In this document: in pieces, positions 48,211 to 60,358 of the stretch
Layout: each line of letters begins with the position of its first letter
How positions within the stretch are numbered: position 1 is the first letter of the stretch
Assembly: GCA_037013685.1 (NCBI GenBank)
Contig: CM072886.1
Span: 2,666,001 to 2,730,000 of the forward strand
DNA: 64,000 nt
Reading direction: 5' to 3'
Source: Acridotheres tristis
Taxonomy: Eukaryota > Chordata > Aves > Passeriformes > Sturnidae
Translations under genes and position numbers: made by a program
Notes under the pieces: model-generated
The model's database searches: none
Told to the model about the DNA's origin: nothing
Seen by the model: the letters and a program-made list of their open reading frames with translations, nothing else

Positions 48211-51200
48211 GTAGCCTAAAAGTATCCACACTACAGAAAAATAGCATGGACTCAAAGAATCTGGAGAGCACTGGAGATGTTCAGTCAGGAGGAGCATCTT
48301 CCCAGTTTCCCAATATAATAACCATGAAGTAATTTCTGTATGATTTTGGAGAAAAAAGCTTCTTGATTTTTAATCTTTGCAGGCTCTGTTGAGCCTTTTG
48401 CAATCTGCAACTTTACACCATTATCTGGCTGAACAGTTTAAGGGAAATGGTTATTTTTTATCAAGTAATTTTCAAAGGAATGTATACATATATTATTTCA
48501 ACCATATCTAGCACGTGTTTATTTCTGAGATGAACAAGTTTTAACCATCCCTGGTCAAACCACTTTAAATAGCATTTTTGAGGATGGCAGTTCTTGACCA
48601 GCTGACACAATCTGAATGGAAAAATAAAAGATATAAAGACATGTCGATGCAATAGAGGGTTAAAATTCCTTATTTTATGTCATCATGTAGCTGAATAAAG
48701 AATAGCATGGGCTAGACAGCACAAAATATCATAATAGTACCCCAATTTCTGTTCTAATATTTCATCTTCAATATATTTTTTTGTCTTCAATATATTCCTA
48801 GACACAGGTCATGGTTTAATCTGAATGCAGAATAAACAGGAAAAAGTGGGACTTCTGGAAATGATGGTTCTTTAAGTAAGATTTATTTTGCCAGGTACAG
48901 TAAAAAAAGGGATGGGATGAATTTAGGAGGATGTGTGTAGTTCTGACATGGAAACTTGCCCTTTAAAACTTCAGCAGCTGCTCAAGACAAGGATTAATCA
49001 ACAAAAACTGACTCTGTCATCTGTACCTGAATGTGTGACTGGTGCTTTTTATCAAAGGGAATCAGCAGTGAGGAAGCTGTGAAGGAAATAATTTAATCCA
49101 ACACCTTGAGCATTAGCAGTGGAATTCAGGTGTCACTTCCCTGCTCTGTGACACATTCTCACATTGATTTGAAGATTTGTCACTTAGGTCCAGCCTTCAC
49201 AGGAATTTAAAGGTAGGAATCCCCACCAAGACATTTGGGTGGGTTTTACTTTACATAAATCTGAGTATAACACTTCTCACAGGAAAACTTAGGCAATAAA
49301 CCGTACAAAAAGCTGATTTTCTAGAGGAATATTTCAGTTTTAGGAGTTGGATTTACCTGTCTGAGCACCAGCACAAAGTCTCAAGCCTGGTTCCCAGGGA
49401 CACCAAGGCATCCCAGGGCTGATGGATCTGGTACTAAAACCCTTCTGAAGACCAGCCTGGAGATGGCAGAACATCTGAAATTGCACAAGATTTTTATGTT
49501 TTTGAGCATCTAAATAATAGCTCAAATTGACACTTAACAGTTAAGGACCTAAATATTTCTAAAGATTTTAGGAATCTTTTCAATTGGGCAAGTACAAGGC
49601 TATGGGGTGGACTTAGGAACTCCTGGCATCATTTCACTTCTGCAACATGAAGAATGTGCCCTGATGTGCAGATGATGCTGTTTAATTTGAAAAAAAAAAT
49701 AAATTGTGGTGGTGAGAGGCTTGATATAACAATCATTGTTTGATTCAGTTGTAGCAGATTGCTTCTTCAGCCCTTCCCTTTAAAATGTTTTTCAGCTTGG
49801 AGGAAAAAAAGGCCAGAAAAGATTGAAAATTTTCATATTCCTTTCTTCATTAATGAACAAGAATAACAAAGCAAAAAAGTCACTAAGGAGCTCTCTAATT
49901 TCCCTCAGAAAACACCAAAATGCTAGGATTGATTTATTTTCCTTGATATCCACAGTTAATTTTCTTTTCAACATTTTAAAAATTCACTACTCAAGGGTTT
50001 GGGTTTTTTTCTGTAAATAATAATAAAAAAAAATGCAACAAGCTTTTCTTCCAGATTTTATATTCACCACCTCTGAAAAATCCAAGGGAATGTGCAAAGA
50101 ACAGAATAATCTGTTCAATTCATAGGATGATGAAGAGCACTGAATAGTCTTTTCCCCTTATCATTCATTAACCAATGTCATGGTACCCTGATGCTCTCCA
50201 TCATCACAAAAAACTGGAAATAAACTCTTCCACTACTCTCTGAAAGTTACAGTAATCCCCTGTTAATATCAATAGTCTCAGTTTGTTACTGGCAGGTTGC
50301 TTTAAGCCAAGATTTATGGAAAGCAATTTTCTTACAGGTTTGCTGAATATTCGACAGCAAACACCCAGGTTGTTTCCCTAGGCTAAGAAATTCCTGCTTT
50401 CACCTACCCACAACCACTTTCTAGAACACTGCTGTGGAGGCACAAATTGGTTTTTTTCCCCCTCTGTTATTTCAATATTTCATCTGAGGAACTATGCCAG
50501 CTCCGAAGAGAGAAGCTATTGGCTTTCCAGGATTCCTTTGAGGATCCTTGAATGGCCCTGCCAGAGTTATTCCCATGTCCATCCCATTTGGCTCGAGGAG
50601 AGCTGTGCAATCCCCCTCTGGGTATAAATTATTCAGGGCCTCTTTATTGCTTCATAAGGTTAATGTGAGAACAGCAGTTGGTGCAGATCAGCTGCACTCA
50701 GTTTGTTCAGAGCTGTATTAAAGACAATATTTCAGTGGTAAACCATCCCAGGACTTCCACAACAGCATCTTTACACTCCATCAGCAGCAATAAATGCAAA
50801 GCTCTGTAATTAATGTTATGGAGGAAGTTTGGAGAGGCAAAATTTAATTACCTGCACTAAATTTAGCCACAAAATCAGGTTAATTGCCCTATTTCAAGGT
50901 GCCACAGAGAATAAAATGCAAATGATGGCTAAAAACCACAGAGGGGCAACTGAAAAAGAAAGTCTTGTGAAAAGTTCAGTGGTGTTTCATGGCCAGGTGC
51001 TGGGTTCACATCCTTTGTCAAGGTCATTCCAGCTCCATTGTGAGCTTTCACTTCCTGCTGGGGAAAGAGTTTATTTGTATTAATATTTGATATTTATCTT
51101 AGAACAATTCAGCTCTGTGAGGTACGAGAATTGACGTGGAAGCTAACTAGTGAAAAACTTCACGGACAAATCTCCCAAAGCTGTTTCTTTTCCCTGTAAT

Positions 51201-51709
51201 TTTCTTTTCTTTTCCAGCAATAAGACTGAAACTTCACTTACTTGGCCCAAGTTACACCTTGGTGCTGAATTACTTCTGCCTCAGATAAATCAGAAAAACT
51301 TAAAACCTAGATGGGAAGGGCACTGCAGGCCCCACTGATACCCACCTGATATCTGAGCTAATGTGTAAAATAATTTTTAACTACCCCTGTATTGGGTTGG
51401 TTTTGCACCATCATTTGCTGAATATTTGACAAGATTTAAGTGGGTCTTGTAAAGGCCACAGATAGATTTTTTTTTTTTGAAAGCAGAAATTATCAGAGAC
51501 TTGGGTTTTAGTAAAATCTTCTTGAAGTATTTAAAAGCTTCTGCCAGCAGTTTGTGCCCTGCCCTGGAGCAAAGAGCTCCTGTGGCCACGGGTAGGGCAG
51601 AATTCAACCTCACTGGGATGTCCTGGAGAGAGAAAGCCAAAAGACAACAAGAAGAGATAAAAGCAGCCAGTTAAAATAGAAATAAAAGAAATTAGAACCC
51701 CACAAAATT
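48211..51709. other. anonymous AT-rich stretch
   Basis: About 3.5 kb. A small direct repeat of 'cttcaatatat' occurs near 48767-48797. No retroelement, RNA gene or exon recognised. Confidence 0.5.
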
Positions 51710-51866
51710 TAAAAAAAGAAAAAAAAAAACACAACAAGACAAAAGAAAAAAAAAACCAAACAAACAACAAAACCCCCAACATCAAAAAGCCTCAAAACAA
51801 AACAAAAAACCACAACCAATAAACCCCAAACTAAAACCAAACAAAACTCCCCCCCAAATAAAACAA
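51710..51866. repeat. A/C-only low-complexity tract
   Basis: Long A-runs with C doublets and a C7 run near 51849; further A-rich patches continue to about 51935. Confidence 0.88.
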
Positions 51867-54800
51867 TTTTTCCTGCCTATTGACTAACAAGTGAAACAGT
51901 AAGGAAAAAAAAACAAGCAAAAAAGCCCACCAACAAAGCCAAATAATATTTCTAACTTACTATTTCTGTCCTATTGTTTGTCAATGCACATTGTATTCCT
52001 AGAGCCTGGCAAAATTACCACAGCAGGGAACACACTTTTTCTACAGGAAAAAAAAAAGAAAAAAAAGGAAAAAAAAGACATTTTGAAGTTACAGAAAGAG
52101 AAATCCACGAAATCTTTTTTTTTTTTTTAATTTACATGTCAGAATCTGTGAGTTTTAGCTATGATGCAAATCCCACAGCTTCATAAACTTACTGCAAAGC
52201 ACTGAGCACAAGAGTGAAACTAAAACCCAGTTCTATTGATTAGTGATTAGGAAATTCAATTAAGAAGCGAGATTCCTATTATTTGCCCTTCCATATTGAT
52301 CAATCATAAGAGGAAAGATGAAGAGCTGCACTAATCCAGATTATTTAAAGGCTAAGGAAGGCAAAAAAAAAAAAAAGTGTGGTGGCACGATGATTCATAA
52401 GGTGAAATGTTAGGAACGAGCCCTTCAGTGCTCAGTTGTCTTTAGAGCCAGGTGTTTCCCCACCAGCAGGCACTTCTGGGCTGCCACAAATCTGGAGTAG
52501 CAGCAGAGGAAATGTTTAAGGAAGTGATCGATGGGCTTGGGAGTCTCGAGTGGTGCCCATTACTTGCAGCCTCCTGTGCACACTGCTCCAGATAAAAGGG
52601 GAAAAAAGGAGGGGGGGGGAAAAAGCGATTTTGATGTTGGAAATAAATTTTATTTACTTTGCCCACTCGCTTTTTCCCATTGAGATTTTATTCCTTAATT
52701 TAAAAGGATGAATGGGTCTCCGAAATGACCAAAGAACTGGAATATCCTGGAGAAGAGCTGGTCTGTGTATGATGAAAAGAAGAATCCATGTGAATATGAG
52801 ACCATTCTTATGCTGTGCAAATACAGCTCTATGAGAAGACTCTACAGTGTCACCAACAATGGATTTGGAAATGGTACCCTCTGAAATTATGATGACAAAA
52901 AGGAGTTCACTTTTCAGAAGAGATTGCCTTGGTTATGCTTAAATTAAATTATTTCAAATTACCTCATCATATCTACCTGTAGCTAAACACAAGGTGTAAA
53001 AGACTTTTCTCTTTTTAGAAACTGGATTGTTGAAAATGAAAAAGAAAAATTATTACTTGCCTCGAATCTTCCTTCTGCTTTTTCTTTTTTTAATTTTTAT
53101 TTTTCCCAAAAGATCATTAGGTGCTTGGCACCAGTGCAGGCATATGAATACATCTCCCAGTAATAGCTTTTACAAATCTGATGACACATTTCAGAGGAGA
53201 AAGCTTTCCTCTAAACTGTAATAACTCGTGTTAGCAGCCTCAGTGAAGGAGTGGAGATGGTGTTAAAAATTATAATCAATGACTCAAGGGAGAGCTACAA
53301 ATTACTCTGCCACGTTAGAGGAAAATCGAAATTCAAACAGAGAACCTTCCATGATAAGGGGTGTATAAACAGGAGATAGGGAATGAAAAACAGGGATTAT
53401 GGCTGTCCCTGCCCATCCTGCAAAGGCATCCCACCAAAGAGAGCAAATCAGAAATATATGATGGGAAGATAAGACCTTAACCCCATTCTAAAAGAAAAAG
53501 GCTTTTGGAATTTGGCAGGGTCAGAGCACTGAGGTTAAAGATTTTATATTGAGAGCCCACAGAATGTGGGTCATGTTTGTGAACATCTGCCAAAGGTGCC
53601 AAGCATGCTGCAGATTGGAGGCTGTGAAAGGAGAACCCAAAGTTCACTCAAATTCTTCTTCGTGAACTTCCTGTAATTCAGATATCCTGCATTTCTCCAG
53701 CAGGCTTATTAATTATTTCTTTTTAAAAACCTGGTATGTGCCTTGTTGCAAACCCCACCTGTAACATCCCTTGGCCTCTGTTCAGGATCAGGATGAATTA
53801 TGGGATGTCTTCTTTGACCCAAATACCCCTTCAGGGTTTGGATGCCCTCCTTATTATGCAGCTGCACGCCAAGAATATCCTGAGGTTTATTTATTTAGGC
53901 CTGTTTTTCCCTTCAGGCAGTAGCCCCCATTAACAGCTACCCAGGCAGCCCTTGAAACTCAAAATAAAGGACACCAGGCAGGTTTGGCTCCCCTGGTGAA
54001 GCACTGGGGAGCTGCTCACTGCAGATTCACCAGTCTTACATCATTATTGTCTTGAGAGTGAAATGTTGTCTCTCCAGGCACCCTGGAGTCTTCCTTAAGT
54101 CATCTGTCTTTTAGATAAGAGAAAAATGAGATTATTTCAATTCTGCATGCAAGGCTCCAAGAAACAGTTTAGAGGCAAAGGAGCATAAATAAAAGATTAT
54201 TAAAACTTATAAAAATCTGCATAAATAAAATTCATCCACTGAACAATGAGCTTGGCTTTAGCCCAGAGGATCAGCCTCACTTTTCATGCAGAGGAGAAAA
54301 AGGCTGTCAGAAAGTTTATTCAGCTCACCTAATTGATGTCTGGTCTTCAAGTAATACCCTCATCCCTGTCTCTACTGAATAAATCATGATCTGAGGCCAC
54401 ATCTGTCCTTATATGTTCATTTATACACAAATTCAATAAACTAGAGAATTCCAGGTCATATTGCAAACCTCCAGCAAATGTCTTACATTTACTTATTCTC
54501 TTTACAATTATCTAAATTATAATTATGTAAAGAGCTCTAATAATAAATCAAGAAGCCAGAATAATAAGCAAGGCACCACCTAGCAAATATGTTTTGGCAT
54601 AGTTTGGCCCAAATCAATTTATCCTTCCCAATAATTCCCAGGTACAGTGCAGAAGTTGGCATGGGCAAAGGAGCATTCCCAGTTATCCATGCAGGCACTT
54701 GATGCCATTTTGAAAGCTGAGAGATTTTCATGGATCAGAGCTAGGAAATGTTCTCTGGCCTATCTCAATTATTAATATGGTTTTAGCCTGACTGTGGAGC

Positions 54801-55113
54801 CTCAGAAGTGCTGATTGTGATCCAGGGTCTGGATGGAGCCATCACACGGGGCAGCAGCAAACAATTCTGCCAAGCACAGAGATGGGCAGAGCTCTGGCTT
54901 TGGCTGGAGAAATCACAAATCCATGGGACTGTTCTGTTTCTCATAGGCTAACAGGGAACAGTTTATCTTTGGAAAACCACGTGCAGTACAACTGTACTAA
55001 AATCATTTGCCATGTGAATGTAGGAGGAAGGCTCTCAGAGCTTGGGTTTGGATGCTTGCAGCAGAGACAATTCCAGGCAGAATGATTAACTGGGAATTAC
55101 AGCAGTTTGGGGG
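51867..55113. other. anonymous stretch
   Basis: Purine-rich A-runs at 52047-52078, T12 near 52117, A14 near 52362 and G9 at 52611-52619. At 52750-52880 all three plus-strand frames stay open for a while, but none resembles a known protein. Confidence 0.5.
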
Positions 55114-55385
55114 TGAATCACAGATTGGTTTGGGCTGGGAGGAGCTTCAAACTGATCTTTTGTTCCACTCCCTGCCATGGACAGGGACACCTTCCACTGT
55201 CCCAGGTTGCTCCAAGCCCCAATATCCAGCCTGGCCTTGGACACTGCCAGGGATCCAGGGGCAGCCACAGCTGCTCTGGGCACCCTACCCAACCTCACAG
55301 CCAAGGCTTTATTCCTAATATCCCATCTAACCCCACTCTGTCAGTTTAAAGCCATTCCCTCCTGCTCTACTACATCAATTTTTTA
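55114..55385 (-). mobile_element. CR1 LINE, 3' fragment
   Basis: Plus-strand text 'gaatcacagattggtttgg', 'ccctgccatggacagggac', 'cagcctggccttggacac', 'gcagccacagctgctctgg', 'attcctaatatcccatc' and 'cagtttaaagccattccctc'. The tail octamers are reduced to one unit. It is the first CR1 body after the 21-kb gap that starts at 34.0 kb. Confidence 0.94.
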
Positions 55386-58300
55386 CCTCTGTTTGAGGAT
55401 GAATGACTCTCTCTGTCTGGCTCTCAGGAGTCACAGGATGCCCTGAAGCTCTCGCACAGATAAAAGAAACTTGTTCCAGGCACCACTTGTAAAACCTGAC
55501 TATTTAATCCAAGTCCAGAGGCCAAGGGTGTCGACTCTAGAGAGCTGATGCATCCCTCACCATTTTATGTGTCACACACAAAAGAAAGGCCCGGAGTTGT
55601 TACTGAAAATAAAAAAAAAAAATCAGAATTTGTTGTGTACCGCATCTAAAAATGGATGTGGTTTTTGGCTTTTCAACAGCACAATGCCTCCAGTGCAATC
55701 TGGTGATTCATTGGTGTGGTCAAAAGTGATGGGCTCATTTATTCCTAGGTGGTGACTTACTGGAGCTCCTATTATTGTCCTAATTCTCTCACTGAAGTCA
55801 CTGATGTCATCACTAACTTCCCCTTCATAAATCAAAAATCAGAAGGCTTTTTATATCATCTACTTTTATTTCCTGTGGAGCATAGTCCAGGCATTTCTCA
55901 AACTGGTTCTCCAACAGATTTCTACTCAAAAATTTATAAAGAGCATTCTGTACCAGTATCCTGCATTTAGGTACTTTTATTTTTGGTTAATTGCTCACAG
56001 TTTGTTTTAAAATAGTTAGACTGTGGAAGCCTCTTGGAATTCAGATGAAAATAAATGTTTGGGTTGCTTTTCCCTGAGGGTGCAATTCAGCTTTATCAAA
56101 ATTAAGGTATCAACCTTAATTTGCTGCCATCTATGTGAGCCTTTTTCATTTAATATTAAAGGGGTTTTGTTCATTGTTCTTATATTAAATTATCCTTTGT
56201 TCATTATTTTTATATTACACATACATTGCAACCATATTTTCATCTTCAGTCACTGGGAAACCTAACATTTAATATTTACATGAGCTTATAAATTATTTTG
56301 CAACTATTTTGTTCTCGGCACAAATTTGCCTTGTACATCCCACAAAGGAATAATTTAATATTTGTCTTGCAGATGTCACTGAAGTCTATATTAAAAACAA
56401 AACAAATCCCTAAATTTGAATCTTTCCTCAGAGAACATGCAGCAGGAAATGTTGTTTGGTGTGATGCAAAAACATCAGAGATTGCACACTGAGTCACTTC
56501 TTGGATATAAAACATCCTCCTTCTCATTCTGGGTCTCCAGGGTTTGATTTTTTAAAATAATTTGAAAAGCTTAAGACTGTAATAAACAGTTTACAAAATT
56601 ATATCCTCTCAGAGTCCGAGATGGGAATTTGTGACGATACAGTCAACCTGCAGATAGCCCTGCAAATCAAAATCACCAACAGGTGACTGGGTTATGGAAA
56701 AAAGAAAAATAAAAAGAGGTGGGTTTTTTTTCCCTCATTTTCAACTCACTGATTCTCAGTATTTAAATTTTTTTCCTTAAACAAGAGAGATTTCAAGCTT
56801 GGGAGCTGTCAGAAGTGCTGTCATGTTCTATATGAAACAATAACAGGCACAATATAGAGACAATGGCTATTAGCTTTCCTCTAAATCCTTTCAGAGGAAT
56901 AATTTGGGTCAGGATACATTTCCAAACATTCTCACTGAACTTCTGAACAGCACATTTTCCCCTCATTGTTCGAAGATGACAAATGGAAAATGGAATAGGG
57001 CAGTGCAAATCATCCAAGCCTGGGGTATTTTATACCTGTTGCTTGTCAGAAGTCATCCATTTCCATGCCTGTATTACTCTATAATTCCATTTTCATGCGG
57101 CTTTTGTTTGCTACATTTGCTTGATCCAAGAATAAAAAAAAAAAAAAATCAGGATTTTCTTATGCTTAGAATTTTTATCTCTTCTCTACATCTGAAGCTG
57201 AGCACTAACTAAAAATCACCTGGACCTTATATAGTGTAATAAATTTTGATTATTGATTTTGATATTTGGGGCTACTTCTTAGGTCATACTTAATACAGTT
57301 ATTACACAGTGAAGGCGTTTACTGTCATGTTCTGATTAAAATCCTTAACATTTCTGTTCTTACTACTACTACTACTCAGAAACAATATTTTTAACCTGGA
57401 AAATGGAACCGAACTTTACTCTCCAAGAAGTGGGACCATGATCTCAGGTGGAAAACCCAGCTGAACTTCTTCCTTCTACTCCCTCATTTATTAATTCAGC
57501 CATTAATTCACCACCCTACAAGACAGCAAACATGGACTAACTAACTGGTATTTTAAAGACAGAAGCTGGCAAAATCTCTCAGAATAATTCCCACCTAATT
57601 TAGAATATCACTGATTTGTTTTGTTTCTTCATCACAGCAGCGTAACTGAGATATTTTAAAATTATCTGTTCTTTTGACTATTTCCACCTCCACTCTACCC
57701 CCAAATACGTTTAGATGCAGTTTATTCAGTTTATTATCTTTGAAAATCTCAGCCAGGAAGACTAACTAAGAATAACAGTGTAAGTCAGGGACAGGCAGCT
57801 GTAAATGCTGATAAGAGCCAGGAGAATTGATAATTGTCATCAGACAGTAACTAAGCAAAGCAGTGAAAAATCAGTGGATCTAAGCAATTTTCCAAGGAAA
57901 TCTTGCTTTAAAATGTGGTGAGAAATTAGGGTGGTGGAATAACCTTGCTGCTGAGTGCACTCTTGCCTCTAAAGATGTATGAATAAAACACCCCTTGGTA
58001 ATTCAGCCTCTTAACACTGAGATTTTAAAATATTCCTGCTAAGATTTTAAATGATAAATAAATATTCCTTCTGTGTTGAACTTTGTAGTAGTCAAATAAA
58101 GTTTTGTTTTGGGGCTGGAACTCTTAAATAACCATGGGTTAATAGGTATGATCCCAAAGGGTCTGAGATTTTTCTTAATTAAAAAAAATACACATTTTAA
58201 AATTATTTTGTCTTAGTAAAAAAACAAACCTGCAATGACAATATTTTGCTTGTTTGCTGAAGTAAATCCATTGCTGTCAAATCTTTACCCAGCTTTGGGT

Positions 58301-58865
58301 TGTCTTCTGTGAAAGTTACTACAGATTACATTCCATCATCTTTCACTCCATAGCTTCAGTGCAGGAGAGAACAAAGGTGTTGGCATTCCTGACACTGAAA
58401 ATGGAGCTTTTAAAACCAAAAAGTCTAAAATTCTCTCCTCTTAGTGAAGTAGATCCGTGGTGCTCCACATTGTTGCTTCCATAGCTGAACTCCAATTCCA
58501 CAAAATATTTTATTCCAAAATAACATTTTAAAAAATATAGATACATTTGGAAAAGCATTTTTATAAGTGCTTCTTGAGGTGAGATATTTTTAAATATCTC
58601 CTGTTCTGTATTGGCATTTCAGCTTCCCCAGGTGTTTTGTTTTCTGACTCTCCCAATACCTGAGCAGTGAATGTGTGAAGGTTCTACTGCCTTTTCCTGA
58701 ATTAAAGTCAGAATTATTCTGACATCAGTGACCCTGAAGGACTGAATTTGGTCCTTAATGAGAAAATCTATTGAAAATAGTTTTCTAAATCAGACACCTG
58801 CTCTGAGTGGCACCTCTGTGTATCTTCACAGGCAGGACTTCAATTAAACCACCTTGAGGGACCTT
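55386..58865. other. anonymous AT-rich stretch
   Basis: Contains a 30-bp direct duplication at 56166-56220 ('tttgttcatt' and 'atattaaatt' repeated with changes), a short ACT trinucleotide run at 57361-57377, and a perfect 20-base palindrome at 58581-58600. No gene recognised. Confidence 0.5.
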
Positions 58866-58992
58866 ACACAGAATCCCAGAGTGGTTTTGGCTGGAAGGGA
58901 CCTCTGGAGATTATCCAGTCCAACCTCCCTGCTAATACCTGGAGCAGTTTGCACAGGACCCTGTGGGTCCAGAGAAGGAGATATTTCCTCTC
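58866..58992 (-). mobile_element. CR1 LINE, 3' fragment with deletion
   Basis: Plus-strand text 'acagaatcccagagtgg', 'ggctggaagggacctctgg', 'tatccagtccaacctccc', 'ggagcagtttgcacagga' and 'ccagagaaggagatatttcc'. A CR1 subtype unlike its neighbours, with bases lost between 'tgtgggtcc' and 'agagaaggag'. Confidence 0.85.
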
Positions 58993-59423
58993 CCTGAAAA
59001 TTGCTTCTTCAAACAAGGAATCTCAGCAGTGAGGGAAGAATTGGGTAAGTCACTGTGCATCACAGAGCTGCACAGTGAAGTCCATCATGGAAAGAAACAC
59101 TCCAGATCATCCTAGCTCTTCCCAAGCACAGATAACCCAAAGGGAAAAAAAAAAATAAAAAGAGAGAGAGAGAAAAAATTGTGCTGGTAATTTATGTGCA
59201 GAAACAACCCATTAGCTGTAAGTGAAGGTGATAGTAAAACTCATAGACTACAAACCCAGCAGTCTTTTTTTTCTGTGAAAGATAGATGTTCCTAATTTTC
59301 CACCTGTGTGGGCTTATAATGGATTTACTCGGGGACTTGCAGCAGCTGTTCCCAAGGTGTGGCTGAGAGGAGAGCTCTGAACCTCGATCTGCTTTTTCAC
59401 CGTGTTACTCCCATGCCTTGTGC
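58993..59423. other. anonymous stretch
   Basis: An A-run merging into a short GA run at 59145-59177; nothing else recognised. Confidence 0.5.
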
Positions 59424-59510
59424 AGGTTCTGACTGGGATGGAGTTAATTTTCCTCACAGAAGCCCCTGCAAGGCTGGGTTTTACATCTGTGCTGAAATGT
59501 TGTCAGAATG
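59424..59510 (+). mobile_element. scrap of an avian ERV LTR
   Basis: 'tgactgggatggagttaatt' followed by 'cacagaagcccctgcaagg' and 'ctgggttttacatctgtgct' resembles the 5' part of a widespread bird LTR that I recall by its 'gggatggagttaattttc' signature. The downstream part is lost. The match is from memory and the family name is not certain. Confidence 0.6.
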
Positions 59511-59725
59511 TCAAGCAAGGGCTGATTTTAACCAAATAATGCTTTCATCTGAATTGGGTTTATTTCCCCAAGACAGACAATGTTCCTGAAAGGAATCTGC
59601 CCAGTAGGATTAGAAAATGGACAGTGGGAATTAGAGTGTTTTGAAGAGAAAGTGGATATATTTACTCACATTAATTATACTCACAGTGCTCAGGGAGTGC
59701 AGATTTGATACTGTCCTTACTGTTC

Positions 59726-59809
59726 TTGTGGAAGGTGTCCCTGCCCATGGCAGGAATTGGAACAAGATCATTTTAAGGTCCCTTCCCACCCAAACCATTC
59801 TGTGATTTT
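59726..59809 (+). mobile_element. CR1 LINE, extreme 3' scrap
   Basis: 'gtggaaggtgtccctgcc', 'catggcaggaattgg' and 'aaggtcccttcccacccaaa' then 'ccattctgtgattttc'. About 84 bases close to consensus. Confidence 0.93.
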
Positions 59810-60327
59810 CAGACACCTCTGGAAGCACCGAGTCCCCTAGAGAAGTCCAAGCTGGAACATTTGTACCTCAAGTCAGCTAAACCCACAGGTGTGGAAAAAC
59901 CGAGGCTCACAGATGGTTTTAAGCAGCACATTTCATCCTGAAGACAACCTTGCAGAAGATTGCTGGAATGACAACACAAATGGCTTTGTTTTCCTCCTCT
60001 GCACTGGAGCAGGGGCACTGGTGACCATTAGTTTTGTCACTAAGGCAACTACAGGCAGGGAAGGAGGAGGAAAGGTTTTAAAGAGCAATTTTCCTATGGC
60101 AGCTCTGCAGCAGCTTCCTTAACACACAAATCCTTCCTTTCCTGGGAGCACAGGAATGCCTGGTTTGCTGCACGGGAAATTATTTACCCCAGCAATATTA
60201 AAAGAGCAGACAAGGGCTGTGGGAGGTAACAGAGGTGAAGCTGCTTTCTGCAGTGTGGTCTGGGCTCTGTTTCTCAGTCCAGGCATGTGTTTCACGAACA
60301 AAAATCAGTTTAGAGCAAGGCAAGATG
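59810..60327. other. anonymous, somewhat GC-richer stretch
   Basis: No element or known gene seen. Several overlapping open frames below 80 codons. Confidence 0.45.
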
Positions 60328-60358
60328 CCTCCCTCCCACCTCCCCCTCCCACTCCCCC
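60328..60358 (-). other. G-quadruplex motif on the minus strand
   Basis: The plus strand holds five C-tracts of three to five bases (60331-60333, 60335-60337, 60342-60346, 60348-60350, 60354-60358) separated by one to four bases. The minus strand therefore satisfies the usual G3+N1-7 rule for an intramolecular G-quadruplex. Confidence 0.8.
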
